A stretch of DNA of 64,000 bases, taken from contig JAGBEX010000043.1 of the NCBI GenBank assembly GCA_017936765.1, positions 26,956-90,955 on the forward strand. Reading direction: 5' to 3'. This DNA is from Clostridia bacterium. GTDB taxonomy: Bacteria > Bacillota > Clostridia > Christensenellales > Aristaeellaceae. The position numbers were made by a program, and so were the translations under genes. This document shows positions 57,546 to 64,000 of the stretch, in pieces. Position 1 is the stretch's first letter. The number at the start of each line of letters is the position of its first letter. Under the pieces are notes generated by a model. The model was not told the origin of the DNA, ran no database searches, and saw nothing but the letters and a program-made list of their open reading frames with translations.

Positions 57546-59900
57546 ATGCCAGCAAGAAAAAAGACGATTTCGCTGCCGGTGTTGGCGCTGCGGGGACTGA
57601 TGGTTTTCCCCCACATGGTGCTGCACTTTGATGTGGGCAGGAATAAATCCGTGGCTGCGCTGGAAGAGGCCATGATGGAGGGTCAGCGGATCTTCCTGGT
57701 GGCGCAGAAGGACGCAGAGGTGGATGATCCCGGCGTGGAGGAGCTGTGCCGGGTGGGTACCATTGCCGCCATCAAGCAGGTGATGAACCTGCCGGGAGAC
57801 AACCTCCGTGTGCTGGTGGAGGGCGAGAAGCGCGGCATTTTGCAGTCCATCACCCAGGAGGAACCCTATCTGCGGGGAAACATCAAGCCGGACGAGGGTA
57901 AGATCGACGGCGATGAGGTGGAGCTGCAGGCGCTGGTGCGGGCCACCCAGGACTTCTTTGAGACCTATGCCAAGACCAGCCTGCGGGTGAGCCAGGAGAC
58001 CGTTGCCTCGGTGAAGGATGTGGATGCGGCGGATCAGATCGCGGATATTATCGCGGCCAATATCCTCACCCGCATGGAGGATCGTCAGGCGATCCTGGAA
58101 GAGATGGATGTGAAGCGCCGCCTGGAGACCCTGTGCGGCATTCTGGCCCGGGAGACCGAGCTGGCCGGGGTGGAAAAGCAGGTGCAGGCCCGCATCAAAA
58201 AGCAGATCGAGAAGAACCAGAAGGACTACTACCTGCGGGAGCAGATCAAGGCCATACAGACCGAACTGGGCGACACCGAGGCCACGGACACCGATGATCT
58301 GCGGGAACGCATGGAGAAAACGCCCCTCAACGAGGAAGCCCGCCAGAAGTGCGAGAAGGAGCTGGAACGCCTGGCACGGATGGCTCCCGGCACCCCGGAG
58401 GTGGGCGTGAGCCGCACCTATATCGAGTGGATCCTTGACCTGCCCTGGGGCAAGACCACCGCGGACAACCTTGACCTGAAGCGCGCCCGCAAGGTGCTGG
58501 CACAGGATCACTACGGGCTGGAAAAGGTGAAGGAGCGCATTGTGGAGTACCTGGCTGTGCTGCGCATGAAGCAGGACATGAAGGGCCCCATCCTGTGCTT
58601 CGTCGGCCCTCCTGGCGTGGGCAAGACCTCCATCGTGCGGGCCATTGCCCAGGCGGTGGGACGCAAATTTGTGCAGATGAGCCTGGGCGGCGTGCGGGAT
58701 GAAGCGGAGATCCGCGGTCACCGCCGCACCTACATCGGCGCCATTCCCGGCCGCATCATTGCGGGCATCAAGCAGGCCGGAACGATGAACCCGGTGTTCC
58801 TGTTTGACGAAATCGACAAAATGAGCCACGACATGCGGGGCGACCCCGCCAGCGCCCTCTTGGAGGTGCTGGATGCGGAGCAGAACGAGAACTTCCGCGA
58901 CCACTACATGGAGCTGCCCTTCGACCTGAGCAAGGTGATGTTCATCACCACGGCCAACTCGGTGGACACTATCCCCGGGCCGCTGCTGGATCGCATGGAG
59001 ATCATTGAGGTTCCCAGCTATACCGAGGAGGAGAAGCTGCAAATCGCCAAGCGTCACCTGCTGCCCAAGCAGATCGAAGCTCACGGCCTGCAGCCCAAGA
59101 CGGTGAAGGTCAGCGATAGGGTGCTGCGCAGCCTGATCGAAGGTTATACCCGGGAGGCGGGTGTGCGTACCCTGGAGCGTACCGTGGCCAAGGTGGTGCG
59201 CAAGGCTGCCGTGACCATGCTGGATACCGACGTGACGGAGGTCACCGTGACCCCCGCCAAGCTGAAGGAATACCTGGGCGCGGTGCGCTATGTGCGGGAA
59301 ATGCCGGAGAAGGAACCCCGCATCGGCGTGGTGAACGGCCTGGCTTATACCACCGTGGGCGGCGAAATGCTGGAGGTGGAGTGCGCCATCATGCCCGGCA
59401 AGGGGAGCCTGCAGCTCACCGGCCAATTGGGCGACGTGATGAAGGAATCCGCCGAGGCGGCCTTCACCTGGGTGCGCGCACATAGCGTCGAGCTGGGCTT
59501 GAAGGACGACTTCTACAAGGATAAGGACATCCACATCCACGTGCCGGAGGGCGCGGTACCCAAGGACGGCCCCTCGGCGGGCGTGACCATGGTGACGGCG
59601 CTGACCAGCGTGCTGACGGGCATTCCCGTGCGGCAGGATGTGGCCATGACGGGCGAGATCACCCTGCGGGGCCGGGTGCTGCCCATCGGCGGGCTGAAGG
59701 AAAAGACCCTGGCGGCCTACCGGGCGGGGATCAGGACGCTTTTGATCCCCAAGGAGAACGTGAAGGATCTGGAAGAGATCCCGCCCCATGTGCTGAGCCA
59801 GTTCCGCGTGGTGGCGGCAGAGAAGATCGACGATGTACTGACGACCGCCCTGGTGACCATGCCGGGCAAGGAGAAGAACTGTGGAAATCAAGACGGCTGA
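57546..59900 (+). CDS. lonA: ATP-dependent protease La (Lon)
   Basis: A 784-residue cytoplasmic quality-control protease. Order: LAN domain (1-195), long helical arm, AAA domain with Walker [10 protein letters not shown] and Walker [10 protein letters not shown], and protease domain with catalytic Ser in [10 protein letters not shown] and Lys in [16 protein letters not shown] is 5 bases before the ATG. Its end overlaps the engB start by 20 bases, so the two are coupled, as in Bacillus. Confidence 0.96.
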   Translation: MPARKKTISLPVLALRGLMVFPHMVLHFDVGRNKSVAALEEAMMEGQRIFLVAQKDAEVDDPGVEELCRVGTIAAIKQVMNLPGDNLRVLVEGEKRGILQSITQEEPYLRGNIKPDEGKIDGDEVELQALVRATQDFFETYAKTSLRVSQETVASVKDVDAADQIADIIAANILTRMEDRQAILEEMDVKRRLETLCGILARETELAGVEKQVQARIKKQIEKNQKDYYLREQIKAIQTELGDTEATDTDDLRERMEKTPLNEEARQKCEKELERLARMAPGTPEVGVSRTYIEWILDLPWGKTTADNLDLKRARKVLAQDHYGLEKVKERIVEYLAVLRMKQDMKGPILCFVGPPGVGKTSIVRAIAQAVGRKFVQMSLGGVRDEAEIRGHRRTYIGAIPGRIIAGIKQAGTMNPVFLFDEIDKMSHDMRGDPASALLEVLDAEQNENFRDHYMELPFDLSKVMFITTANSVDTIPGPLLDRMEIIEVPSYTEEEKLQIAKRHLLPKQIEAHGLQPKTVKVSDRVLRSLIEGYTREAGVRTLERTVAKVVRKAAVTMLDTDVTEVTVTPAKLKEYLGAVRYVREMPEKEPRIGVVNGLAYTTVGGEMLEVECAIMPGKGSLQLTGQLGDVMKESAEAAFTWVRAHSVELGLKDDFYKDKDIHIHVPEGAVPKDGPSAGVTMVTALTSVLTGIPVRQDVAMTGEITLRGRVLPIGGLKEKTLAAYRAGIRTLLIPKENVKDLEEIPPHVLSQFRVVAAEKIDDVLTTALVTMPGKEKNCGNQDG

Positions 59901-60510
59901 TTTTATTACATCCATGGCGCAATATGGAGATTTCCAGGGGCGCGGCCTGCCCCAGGTGGCGGTGGCCGGCAAGAGCAATGTGGGCAAGAGCAGCCTGATC
60001 AACAAGCTCTGCCGCCGCAACAAGCTGGCGCGTACCTCTGCCACACCGGGCAAGACCCGGCTGATCAACGTGTTCCTGTTGAACCAGTATTTCCACCTGA
60101 TCGACCTGCCGGGTTACGGCTTTGCCAAGGTGGACAAGAAGGAGAAGGCTCGCTGGGGTCAGATGATGCAGGACTACTTTGAGCAGGCGGACGAATTGCG
60201 CCACGTGCTGTGCCTGGTGGACATCCGCCACGAACCCACCGAGGACGACAAGCAGATGAACCTGTTCCTGCGGCAGATGGGCATCCCCTTTACGGTGATC
60301 GCCACCAAGGCAGACAAGATCAGCCGCGGTGCAAGGCAGAAGCAGCTGGCCCCCATTTGCCGGGCGCTGCTGGTGCAGCCCTGGGAAGTGATCTGCTTCT
60401 CCTCGGAGGACGGCACCGGCCGCGACCAGCTGCTGGAGCTGCTGGAGCGGGTGACCACCCAGGAACCTGAAGCAGAAGAAGCACATACCATGGAGCAGCC
60501 CGAAGAATAA
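59881..60510 (+). CDS. engB: Ribosome biogenesis GTPase YihA/YsxC
   Basis: GTPase needed for 50S subunit assembly. 209 residues with G1 GKSNVGKSS, G2 RTSATPGKT, G3 DLPGYGFA and G4 TKADK. GTG start, AAGGAG 7 bases before, inside the lonA end. Last host gene before the mobile element. Confidence 0.95.
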   Translation: MEIKTADFITSMAQYGDFQGRGLPQVAVAGKSNVGKSSLINKLCRRNKLARTSATPGKTRLINVFLLNQYFHLIDLPGYGFAKVDKKEKARWGQMMQDYFEQADELRHVLCLVDIRHEPTEDDKQMNLFLRQMGIPFTVIATKADKISRGARQKQLAPICRALLVQPWEVICFSSEDGTGRDQLLELLERVTTQEPEAEEAHTMEQPEE

Positions 60511-60597
60511 GCTTCCGGGCGCCATGGAGGTGCTTGACATGATGCGATATGCACATAGCCCCGCGCTGTCCCGCCACGAGGCGGCAATGCTGCGGGC

Positions 60598-60627
60598 AAA
60601 AAAGCCATCCGGCAGGATGGCTTTTTT
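60598..60627 (+). terminator. Terminator of the lonA-engB transcript
   Basis: AAAAAAGCCATCC and GGATGGCTTTTTT pair perfectly (13 bases) around GGCA. Confidence 0.9.
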
Positions 60628-60720
60628 GAATTCGGAATGCGGAATTCGGAATGCGGGATTGAGTTTGTGGACGGCGGGCGATCGCAGATCGCCCCTACAA
60701 TGGGCGGTGAGAAGGTACGT
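60628..60720. repeat. Modular palindromic repeat block F
   Basis: Contains the third exact copy of GGGCGATCGCAGATCGCCC with CCTACA after it, preceded by tandem GAATTCGGAATGCG words. Confidence 0.72.
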
Positions 60721-60901
60721 GTTGAGGCAAGTGGCAGAACCACTCCTTCCGTCAGCCGCAAGCGGCTGCCACCTCCCTTTACAGGAAGAGATTTGTCAAG
60801 GGTAAATTTATCTCTAACTGGACAGGAGGGTCAGTTCATAAAACACGAGCCTCCCGTAATGCCAATGTACAAAAGTGAGACTATTTCAGTACTAACAAAA
60901 C
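60721..60901. other. Gap between host genes and mobile element
   Basis: No gene seen. It holds GTCAGCCGCAAGCGGCTG-type palindromic DNA and a stretch of lower GC from about 60790, so the element boundary may lie here. I cannot place an attachment site. Confidence 0.4.
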
Positions 60902-60936
60902 AGCCCCGCCCTCTATGTCGAATAGAAGGCGGGGCT
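60902..60936 (-). terminator. Terminator of the relaxase gene
   Basis: Minus strand: AGCCCCGCC-TCTAT stem (one mismatch) followed by GTTTTGTT, 5 bases past the stop. Confidence 0.82.
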
Positions 60937-60940
60937 TGCA

Positions 60941-62506
60941 TCATAGTGTTTCATTTCGTTGGCGTTGCAGTGTGCGTTGTGTTTCTACTTGGTTAGGTTC
61001 AATGACTTGCTTTGCAGAGCGGTCCAGCAAATCAGACAAATCTTTCTTGCTCTGGGCAGTTTGCATTGTTTCATACAGAGAGGACTTGCCGTTTTCTGCA
61101 CGACTGGGCAACGCATCCGGGACAACTTTGCGCACCCAATAACGTACAGTTTTCAGCTCGTCCAGTTCAGCTTGTACCGCCTCCACATCGGGCCGCAGAG
61201 CCTCGATTTCCTGTTCAAGCTGTGCTTTCTCCGCCCGCAGCGACTTGCGGTCAATGGGATGAGACAGCCCAAACTTATGCAGCAGCCGCTGGGCTTTCTT
61301 GTACTGTTCCAACTCGTCAGCATGTGCAGTAGCGAAGCGTTCCTTTGCACTCTTCCAGCGAATGTTGCTGTATTCGCTGTACACCGGCTGCAAGTCATGT
61401 ACGATCTTATCTGCGTTCAGCAGCGCATCAATGTCCCGAATACGTTGTTCTTTGTCGCGTACTTTCTTGCGCAGCTCGTTCATGTGTGCGTCGGTACGGG
61501 ACAGGTATTCACCAAGGGCATACACCGTATCAAGCTCCCGTTCTTTCAAGAAAGAGATGGCATTGAGGATTGCCTGCAAGTCCTTCAACGACGCCTTCGT
61601 CCGTGCCCGATGATCCCAGAACTCCCGGTCAGCCTTGCGCAGTTCCAAATAGCTGAGCAGGACTTCGCCGAGGTTGTAATCGTCCGGGTTGGAGATAGTT
61701 TCGTGCCGGGACAGTGTTTCCTTAATGCCGTGTAGCCACTCACCCAGAGCAGCAATCGTTTTCTGCAAACCACGGATAAGGGCGTTGACATGCTTGATCT
61801 CCCAGTTGTGTTCGCCACGAGTGGTGGGAATGCCTTTACGTTCCAATGCAGCTGCTTCCGGGCCAAGATGAATCTGCGGTTCCAGATCGGTGATGCCCTG
61901 ACGCTCATAGGATCGCATATCAATACGCTCGGTACGACCAGCAGCTTCCAGCGCATTGTTCTGCGCAATTTCCCATTCGTGACGCCAGATCTCAGCGTAT
62001 TTCTGGTCGTTCCAATCGACGGTATCCATGCGTTCCCGCAGCCATCTGCCATTGTCTCCCTGGATGCGCTGTCCGTTTTCATCCAGCACATAAGCCGTCT
62101 TTGTTTTGGGAAGCCAGCGCCCATTTTCATCCATGGCACGCATGGTCAGCATCAGGTGAACATGAGGATTGCCGTTTCCTGAGTCGTGGTAGTACAAATC
62201 ACAAATCATACCTTTGTCCACGAATTGCCTGGTGCAGTAGTCTCGGATCAGGGCAAGATTCCGTTCAAAGGTCAATTCCCTTGGCAGGGTAATGGTGAAG
62301 CGTCTTGCGGTTTGGGCTTTGTTGCTTTTCTCGGCAGCATCCACCGCATTCCATAAAGTCTGCCGGTCGGCATACTCAGGCGGTGCGTTGTGTGGAAGCA
62401 TAACCTCCGTGTGCCTCACACGCTTCGGGTCGCTATGCGGGTACTTCCATTCGTGGTCGTACTCTGAATACAGCTTTTGTCCGAGATAATAAGAAGCACC
62501 AGCCAT
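60941..62506 (-). CDS. MobA/MobL-type (MobQ) relaxase
   Basis: Nicks oriT for conjugal transfer. From the first ATG it has 521 residues: Tyr pair in GASYYLGQ (catalytic tyrosine candidate), the HUH metal motif PHVHLML (114-120) and H107 in YYHDSG; the C-terminal half is coiled coil. Family members begin MPCPHFSIxI, and that sequence is present upstream in frame (PCPHFSISITSRGKNQSA), but the codon before it is ATA (62561-62563), not ATG, with a stop three codons further up. So either ATA is used or the product lacks its first 19 residues or so and a core strand. AAAGGATG suits the ATA. Confidence 0.85.
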   Translation of the reverse strand: MAGASYYLGQKLYSEYDHEWKYPHSDPKRVRHTEVMLPHNAPPEYADRQTLWNAVDAAEKSNKAQTARRFTITLPRELTFERNLALIRDYCTRQFVDKGMICDLYYHDSGNGNPHVHLMLTMRAMDENGRWLPKTKTAYVLDENGQRIQGDNGRWLRERMDTVDWNDQKYAEIWRHEWEIAQNNALEAAGRTERIDMRSYERQGITDLEPQIHLGPEAAALERKGIPTTRGEHNWEIKHVNALIRGLQKTIAALGEWLHGIKETLSRHETISNPDDYNLGEVLLSYLELRKADREFWDHRARTKASLKDLQAILNAISFLKERELDTVYALGEYLSRTDAHMNELRKKVRDKEQRIRDIDALLNADKIVHDLQPVYSEYSNIRWKSAKERFATAHADELEQYKKAQRLLHKFGLSHPIDRKSLRAEKAQLEQEIEALRPDVEAVQAELDELKTVRYWVRKVVPDALPSRAENGKSSLYETMQTAQSKKDLSDLLDRSAKQVIEPNQVETQRTLQRQRNETL

Positions 62507-62706
62507 GGCAGATTGATTCTTGCCACGGCTGGTGATGGATATGGAGAAATGAGGACAGGGTATTATTTGTCACATCCTTTCTTCAGCGCCGCAGCGCTGT
62601 CATGGTGGGTAGCAGATGGAATCGACGCAGGGAGGGCTTGCCTCCCTGGTGCTGACAAAGGGGAAATCTCCTCTGCCAGCGGGCTGCATGCAATGCCCCT
62701 CAGAGA

Positions 62707-62756
62707 GCGCAATGCACGGGCACCGTGCGTATAATTGCGCCCTCACATTGTGAGGG
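62707..62756. other. Candidate origin of transfer (oriT) with nic site
   Basis: Nested inverted repeats: GCGCAAT (62707-62713) with ATTGCGC (62734-62740), and inside them GCACGG (62714-62719) with CCGTGC (62723-62728). Then TAATTGCGCCCT, close to the MobQ nic core TAAGTGCGCCCT; the nick would fall between 62739 and 62740. A second palindrome, CCCTCAC/GTGAGGG, follows (62740-62756). It lies just upstream of the relaxase. The rest of 62507-62700 holds small GC-rich hairpins and no gene. Confidence 0.7.
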
Positions 62757-62757
62757 G

Positions 62758-63144
62758 TCAGCTTGTCTGAACATCGGTACTCCGGATCAATACCCGTTTG
62801 TCCCCGGACGCTGTGTTGTTCAGCAGTTCCTCCACGGTGCCCTCGGCATCCCCTCGACGGATTTCCAGCATCTCCTTGACAATCTTCTGGACGCCACCAA
62901 AGCCGAACACATAGTCCAGAAACAACTTGATATCCTCGTTGGTCAGCAGTTCGGCTTTGTCCCCAAGGTGATGGGTCAGCTCACCGCCACGGAAATAGAT
63001 ATAGGCGTTGCGCTCCTTTCGGGATGTTTCATTGATTTGTTTCTGTAGGTCTTTCTTCTGAGCAAGCAGCTTTGCGATCTCCTGTTCAACATGATCCGCT
63101 GCCGCCTGCAATTCCACAGTGGTCTTGTTCTTGCGTCTGCTCAT
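62758..63144 (-). CDS. DUF3847-like mobilization accessory protein
   Basis: A 128-residue protein: an N-terminal coiled coil (VEQEIAKLLAQKKDLQKQIN) and a C-terminal helical part with NEDIKLFLDYVF. It resembles DUF3847 proteins encoded beside MobQ relaxases; a relaxosome or MobC-like role is inferred from position next to oriT. Its ATG overlaps the recombinase reading frame's stop as ATGA. Confidence 0.7.
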   Translation of the reverse strand: MSRRKNKTTVELQAAADHVEQEIAKLLAQKKDLQKQINETSRKERNAYIYFRGGELTHHLGDKAELLTNEDIKLFLDYVFGFGGVQKIVKEMLEIRRGDAEGTVEELLNNTASGDKRVLIRSTDVQTS

Positions 63145-64000
63145 GCATGGTTCCTCCTTGAATGTTTGTTTTGAAATGAATAGGAAACGGCGACCCGCTG
63201 TCTGTGCGGGTCGCCGTTTGCGTTATGCAGTTGCTTCTGTGTCTTTCTTGTCAGCCAGCGCGGCTTCTGCTTCACCTTGTAGGATACTTTTCGGGTGCGG
63301 AAATTGACCGTGTGCCCCATGTATTCCTGCTTGCTCAAGATGTTCAGCACAGTACCGCCATGCCAATCGTAGCGGTGTTCCGGTGAGCCGTTGGCCTGCC
63401 CAGCATCGCCGCTGCGTTTTGAAAAGTAGTAGCCAGGGGTTTCTACCTTTTCATGCATCAGGATGTTGGCGATCTCGTACGGCCCATGCCCTTCGATGGA
63501 CAGATGGAAGATATGCCGAACGACAGCCGCTGCTTCCTCATCAATGAGCCAATGGTTATGATCCTCCGGATCTTTCTTGTACCCATACGGCGCATTGGTG
63601 GTGATGGGCTTGCCGGATCTGCCTTTCAATTGAACAGCGGCTCGCACTTTCCGGGACTGGTCACGCAGGTACCATTCATTCATGATGTTCATGAACGGTG
63701 TGAATTCGTTGCTGCCCGGATCGTCGCTGTCCACATTGTTGGCGATGGCAATGAAGCGCACATCGTGCTGCCGGAACAGCACTTCGGTGAAGTAGCCGGT
63801 CTGCAGATAGTCACGGCCAATACGGCACATGTCCTTGGCAAGAACCGTACCAACTTTGTCTGCTTCCACATCTGCCACCAGCTGCTTCCATGAGGGACGG
63901 TCAAAGTTGCCGCCCGACCAGCCGTCATCGGTGTAATGAACGCAGTTCAAAAAGCCATGCTGTGCAGCATAGCCTTCCAAGTACGCTTTTTGTGATTCAA
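63141..64000 (-). CDS. Large serine recombinase, partial and probably frame-disrupted
   Basis: Runs off the window, so the N-terminus with the catalytic Ser is missing. Visible: the end of the resolvase domain (VGTVLAKDMCRIGRDYLQTGYF, split here as VGTVLAKDMCRIGRD and YLQTGYF) and a recombinase domain (PYGYKKDPEDHNHWLIDEEA, EYMGHTVNFRT). After HTVNFRTRKVSYK the frame turns into unlikely sequence. Another frame gives AEAALADKKDTEATA then stop at 63223, followed by a hairpin, which looks like the real C-terminus. The zinc-ribbon and coiled-coil parts are absent, so an internal deletion with a frameshift is likely. Confidence 0.8.
   Translation of the reverse strand, partial: ESQKAYLEGYAAQHGFLNCVHYTDDGWSGGNFDRPSWKQLVADVEADKVGTVLAKDMCRIGRDYLQTGYFTEVLFRQHDVRFIAIANNVDSDDPGSNEFTPFMNIMNEWYLRDQSRKVRAAVQLKGRSGKPITTNAPYGYKKDPEDHNHWLIDEEAAAVVRHIFHLSIEGHGPYEIANILMHEKVETPGYYFSKRSGDAGQANGSPEHRYDWHGGTVLNILSKQEYMGHTVNFRTRKVSYKVKQKPRWLTRKTQKQLHNANGDPHRQRVAVSYSFQNKHSRRNHA
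63185..63219 (-). terminator. Hairpin at the recombinase 3' end
   Basis: AAACGGCGACCCGC and its complement form a perfect 14-base stem with a 7-base loop. It lies inside the present reading frame but just after a TAA (63223-63225) in another frame. Confidence 0.6.

Larger units (their letters stand above)
60902..64000 (-). mobile_element. End of a mobilizable element (relaxase, oriT, DUF3847, serine recombinase)
   Basis: Three minus-strand mobility genes of lower GC than the host, running off the window. The pairing of MobQ-type relaxase with a large serine recombinase is typical of integrative mobilizable elements in Clostridia. The left boundary is between about 60720 and 60940; the right is outside the window. 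Confidence 0.82.

Noticed and set aside
55695..60068. Minus-strand open frame of about 1,457 codons opposite lonB-lonA
   Set aside because: His/Leu/Gln-rich antisense shadow; the plus strand carries two complete Lon proteases.
60524..60805. Open frame after engB starting near GGAGGTGCTTGAC
   Set aside because: It reads straight through a strong terminator and repeat block F.

Overview
The window reads as chromosome from a GC-rich, endospore-forming, anaerobic member of the Bacillota, class Clostridia, probably a gut or rumen-type lineage. The support is: spore maturation genes spmA and spmB, a SpoVB/MurJ-type flippase, a YetF/DUF4363 pair, a PdaB-like deacetylase and LonB; a fused IspH-ribosomal protein S1 gene; the order tig-clpP-clpX-lonB-lonA-engB; a group 1 ECF vitamin transporter with a tetrahydrofolate riboswitch; and a trimeric-type [FeFe] hydrogenase operon. 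Genus cannot be told from sequence alone. Most promoters fit a sigma-A pattern with a 17-base spacer, often with TTGC rather than TTGA at -35.

Layout. 1-8,200: EF-G-like GTPase, glutamate racemase, a DUF951 protein with signal peptidase I, a VanY-type carboxypeptidase, a secreted Ig-like protein, endonuclease III, and FolT under a THF riboswitch. 8,200-16,700: a long minus-strand run, ecfA1-ecfA2-ecfT-truA-metallophosphoesterase-ACT/MBL fusion-FAD protein-phosphotransferase. 16,700-18,750: YetF and DUF4363 proteins, a MarR regulator with a palindrome over its promoter, and two tRNA-Met genes (initiator and elongator). 18,790-25,370: a compact phage-derived cassette holding only baseplate/tail-tip and lysis genes (BppU/beta-helix protein, Dit, Tal-like, 56-residue protein, NlpC/P60 lysin, XhlA-like, holin), with no head, portal, terminase, tube, tape-measure or integrase gene. 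25,490-31,200: secreted protein, flippase, dCMP deaminase, DUF6062 protein with a split chromate transporter pair, SPOR-domain protein.

31,250-39,850: a redox locus. DRTGG, anti-sigma-type ATPase, an [FeFe]-hydrogenase-like sensor candidate, a second DRTGG and a PHP protein lie upstream of hydC-HATPase-2Fe2S-hydB-hydA. The catalytic operon has strong highly-expressed codon bias. The first five genes look like a sensing or signalling layer for hydrogen/NADH balance (inference). 40,000-46,200: two polysaccharide deacetylases, a two-OB-fold SSB-like protein, acyl-ACP thioesterase, Nudix hydrolase, AbrB-type regulator with zinc ribbon, spmA-spmB. 46,200-60,500: housekeeping block hutP-like-cmk-plsC-ispH/rpsA, thiN, purC, tig, clpP, clpX, lonB, lonA, engB.

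60,600-64,000: one end of a mobilizable element with lower GC: MobQ-type relaxase (its family start codon reads ATA here), a strong oriT/nic candidate, a DUF3847 protein and a large serine recombinase whose C-terminus appears frame-disrupted and whose N-terminus leaves the window. Seven intergenic places carry a family of modular palindromes; one 19-base palindrome recurs exactly three times. The observations most worth following are the headless tail/lysis cassette, the internal ribosome-binding site inside the IspH-S1 fusion, the hydrogenase signalling genes, the oriT with the altered relaxase start, and the modular palindromes.
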